64,000 bases of DNA from the NCBI RefSeq assembly GCF_003663825.1, contig NZ_RCCC01000001.1, positions 1,062,501 through 1,126,500 of the forward strand, written 5' to 3'. A model generated the notes under the pieces. It saw only the letters and a list, made by a program, of their open reading frames with translations, had not been told where the DNA came from and did no database searches. A program made the position numbers and the translations under genes. Origin of the DNA: Acidovorax sp. 106 (GTDB lineage: Bacteria; Pseudomonadota; Gammaproteobacteria; Burkholderiales; Burkholderiaceae_C). Below, in pieces: positions 61,611 through 64,000 of the stretch. How positions within the stretch are numbered: the first letter of the stretch is position 1; each line of letters starts with the position of its first letter.

Positions 61611-62372
61611 ATGACCCAAGACCTCTTCCGCCAAGACGCCTATCTGCGCGAATGCAGCGCCCACATCACCGCCGTGACCGAAGCCGGCATCGTGCTGGAC
61701 CGCACGGTGTTCTACCCCCTGGGCGGCGGCCAGGCGGGCGACAGCGGGATGCTGGTGATGGCCGATGGCACTGCACTGGCGATTGCCGACACCCGCAAGG
61801 GTAAGGATGCCGAGGGCAACCCCACCAGCGACATCGTGCACATTCCCGCACCGGGGCAGGAAGCTTTGCTGGCCACGCTGACACCCGGCACCGCTGTCAC
61901 CGCGCGCATCGACTGGGAGCGCCGCCACCGCATGATGCGGCTGCACACCACATCGCACCTGCTGTGCCACGTGGTGCCGCAGTTGGTCAACGGCTGCTCC
62001 ATCACCCCCGACTACGCCCGGCTGGATTTCGCCATGACCGACCCGCTGGACAAGGAGCAGCTCACCGCCGCCATCGCTGCGCTGGTGGCTGCGGCCCACC
62101 CGCTCACGGTGGCGTCGATCAGCGATGAGGAGCTAGACGCCAACCCCACCCTGGTCAAGAGCATGAGCGTGCAGCCGCCCCGGGGCACGGGGCGTATTCG
62201 CACCATCCGCATTGGCGGCGATGGCTGTGAGGGCGGAGCGCCGTTGATCGACCTGCAGCCCTGTGGCGGCACGCACGTAGCCAACACGGCCGAGATCGGC
62301 GCCATCGTAGTTACGAAGATTGAGAAGAAAAGCGCCACCACCCGCAGGGTGGTGTTGGGCTTTGCCCCATGA
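61611..62372 (+). CDS. Alanyl-tRNA editing protein (AlaX type)
   Basis: A 253-residue trans-editing enzyme that removes serine or glycine wrongly attached to tRNA-Ala. Zinc ligands are His112 and His116 (RLHTTSHLL) and Cys218 and His222 (PCGGTHV). The N-terminal part (FYPLGGGQAGDSG) corresponds to the AlaRS C-Ala-adjacent editing domain. The last 13 codons lie in a 40-bp unit that is repeated downstream. Confidence 0.92.
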   Translation: MTQDLFRQDAYLRECSAHITAVTEAGIVLDRTVFYPLGGGQAGDSGMLVMADGTALAIADTRKGKDAEGNPTSDIVHIPAPGQEALLATLTPGTAVTARIDWERRHRMMRLHTTSHLLCHVVPQLVNGCSITPDYARLDFAMTDPLDKEQLTAAIAALVAAAHPLTVASISDEELDANPTLVKSMSVQPPRGTGRIRTIRIGGDGCEGGAPLIDLQPCGGTHVANTAEIGAIVVTKIEKKSATTRRVVLGFAP

Positions 62373-62494
62373 GCGCAGCGAATAGCGCTTTTCTTCGGGG
62401 TGCACTCATTGGCGCGCAGCGCCAGTGGGGGCACACCAGAAGCCGCGTAATGTCCGCCACCACCCGCAGGGTGGTGCTGGGCTTTGCCCCGTGA
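62333..62494 (+). repeat. 40-bp direct repeat with internal hairpin, 122 bases apart
   Basis: 62333-62372 and 62455-62494 match at 38 of 40 positions. Each contains the perfect stem CACCACCC-GCA-GGGTGGTG. The first copy encodes the C-terminus and stop of the AlaX protein. Between them is another hairpin (TGGCGC-GCA-GCGCCA, 62420-62434). Confidence 0.85.
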
Positions 62495-62637
62495 CGCTGC
62501 AGCGCACTACAAAAAGATACTTCTGCAACGCACCGGGCGCTGTTACCTTTGCACCTCTGTCCGCGTTGAAACCAGCCACGGGCCCGCAGCACCCCACGGT
62601 GTGCAGGGCCCCAGCCCACTTCATTTTCTGACCCTCC

Positions 62638-64000
62638 ATGCCAGCCCCTTTGCGCGCCCTGCTCGGCCACCCCCAACTCATCGCCCTGCGGCAACGCCGC
62701 TGGTTCAAGCCCGCCACACGGGCGCTGGCCGCATTGCTGGGGGTGTGGACCCTGTCGTGGCTGTCGGTCCCCGCCTTGGTCAAAGGGCCGCTGGAGCGCC
62801 TGGCCAGCGAGCAGCTGGGCCGCACCGTCACGGTGGGCTCGCTCGACTTCAAACCCTGGTCACTGGAGCTGACGCTGCGCGACATTGCCGTGGCAGGTGC
62901 CAAAGGTAGCGAGGCAGGCCCCGCGCAGTTGACCATTGGACGCGTGTATGTCGATGCCGAGCTGCAGTCGCTGCTGCGCATGGCGCCGGTGGTAGATGCC
63001 TTCACCGTGGAAAACCCCGTGCTGCGCATCACCCACCTGGGCCAGGGCCGCTATGACGTGGACGATGTGATGGCCAAGCTGACGGCCACCAAGGACGCAC
63101 CAGAAACGCCCCCATCGACCGAGCCCGCGCGGCTGGCGCTGTACAACCTGCTGCTGCAGGGCGGGCGCGTGGACTTTACCGACAACGCCGTGGGCAAGAC
63201 CCATTCGGTGCAGGACCTGTTGCTCTCTGTGCCCTTTATCAGCACGCTGGCCAACACCCAGGAAGTGCGCGTGGAGCCCCGGCTGGCCTTCACGCTGGAG
63301 GGCAGTCGCTTTGACTCGTCGGCCCAGAGCACACCTTTTGCCCAAACAGGGCATGCCGATGCCCACATCCGCTGGGAGGGACTGAACCTGGCCCCGTACC
63401 TGGGTTACCTGCCCGCGAGCCTGCCCGTCCAGATCAAGGCCGCCACGCTGGACGTGGACGTGAAGCTGGCCTTTGAGCAGGCCCCGCGCATGGCTGTCAA
63501 GCTCTCGGGCAAGGTGCAGACCCGCGATGTGCAACTGACCGACCGCGAAGGCCAGGACCTGCTGGCCTATGAACGCCTGACGGTGGACATGGCCGATGTG
63601 CGCCCGCTGGACCAGGTGGTGGACCTGGCCCAGGTGGAGCTGGCCGCCCCCGTGCTGCACGCCCGCCGGGATGCCGCCGGGCTGCTGAACCTGGCGCAAC
63701 TGGGCAACAGCCCGGCCGCAGGGGCGCCCAAGCCAGCCGCCACACCCCCTGCGCAAGCGGCCTCCGGCACTGCCAGTGCAGAGGCCAGCGAACCTGCCAG
63801 TGCAGCCAGCACCCCCAGCCGCACAGCCAACGCCAGCAGGCCCGCCAAACCCGGCACCCCGCCAGCCACACAACCGCCCGCCCCATGGAAGGTGACCGTG
63901 GCCCGCGCCGTGGTGCACCAAGGTACCGTGCACTGGGACGACCAGACCACCCGCCCCGCTGCCGCGCTGCAGGCGCAGCAACTGGCGCTGGAGTTGACCG
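62638..64000 (+). CDS. DUF748/AsmA-like protein, N-terminal part (runs off the window)
   Basis: The first 454 codons of a large envelope protein. A membrane helix lies around residues 30-50 (ALAALLGVWTLSWLSVPALV), followed by the AsmA/DUF748 opening (LASEQLGRTVTVGSLDFKPW, then LELTLRDIAVAG). The following beta-rich repeats are typical of AsmA-like bridges that move lipids between membranes. An Ala/Pro/Ser-rich linker occupies about residues 360-415. It starts at the ATG at 62638. Confidence 0.88.
   Translation, partial: MPAPLRALLGHPQLIALRQRRWFKPATRALAALLGVWTLSWLSVPALVKGPLERLASEQLGRTVTVGSLDFKPWSLELTLRDIAVAGAKGSEAGPAQLTIGRVYVDAELQSLLRMAPVVDAFTVENPVLRITHLGQGRYDVDDVMAKLTATKDAPETPPSTEPARLALYNLLLQGGRVDFTDNAVGKTHSVQDLLLSVPFISTLANTQEVRVEPRLAFTLEGSRFDSSAQSTPFAQTGHADAHIRWEGLNLAPYLGYLPASLPVQIKAATLDVDVKLAFEQAPRMAVKLSGKVQTRDVQLTDREGQDLLAYERLTVDMADVRPLDQVVDLAQVELAAPVLHARRDAAGLLNLAQLGNSPAAGAPKPAATPPAQAASGTASAEASEPASAASTPSRTANASRPAKPGTPPATQPPAPWKVTVARAVVHQGTVHWDDQTTRPAAALQAQQLALELT

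Overview
The window is high-GC chromosomal DNA from a betaproteobacterium, most likely a member of the Comamonadaceae (Acidovorax-like). This rests on the flagellar gene order, the Bug-type binding protein, MocR, PhzF and LysE neighbours, and short AT-rich repeats of a kind I associate with this family. No rRNA, tRNA, phage, plasmid or CRISPR feature was found. About 38 kb is a flagellar/chemotaxis locus and the other 26 kb is metabolic and transport genes.

Left part (1-5660): a fliT-like chaperone (cut by the window edge), fliS, fliD and flagellin 1 read leftward. A second, very similar 491-residue flagellin reads rightward, head to head with the first. A good sigma-28 promoter lies in front of flagellin 1 and a weak one in front of flagellin 2.

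5863-14632 (all leftward, tightly coupled): a probable flagellin-glycosylation island. It encodes a TPR/GT41 SPINDLY-type glycosyltransferase, glucose-1-phosphate cytidylyltransferase (RfbF), CDP-glucose 4,6-dehydratase (RfbG), an RmlC-type epimerase, a TylC3-type sugar C-methyltransferase, a FkbM methyltransferase, an SDR reductase and a hexapeptide acetyltransferase. Together they could make a CDP-activated, C-methyl-branched 6-deoxyhexose and attach it to flagellin.

15003-24335 (rightward): motA, motB, cheY, cheZ, flhB, flhA, flhF, a FlhG-like gene without a P-loop, and fliA. 24469-26037 (leftward): flgN, flgM (with a clear sigma-28 promoter) and flgA. 26354-37357 (rightward): flgBCDEFGH, then a terminator and a repeat, then flgIJKL. 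An EAL/HDOD-like gene follows.

38671-54412: LysR and an NAD(P)-binding protein; a small secreted protein; a MocR regulator divergent from a long run of exporter, RidA, cupin, aminotransferase, GST, PhzF, VOC, LysE and threonine-dehydratase-like genes; a histidine phosphatase; then a MarR / Bug binding protein / sulfatase group. 54413-55503 has no gene. It holds a 736-bp element with inverted-repeat ends that encloses an 8-bp tandem array.

55504-64000: a PepSY membrane protein, a TonB-dependent receptor and a DUF2946 protein (metal uptake), DUF1203, creatininase-family and AlaX-type editing proteins, and the start of a large DUF748/AsmA-like protein.

The most unusual general feature is a family of about 60-bp AT-rich imperfect palindromes. 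Eleven copies were seen by eye, and three lie inside open reading frames without breaking them.
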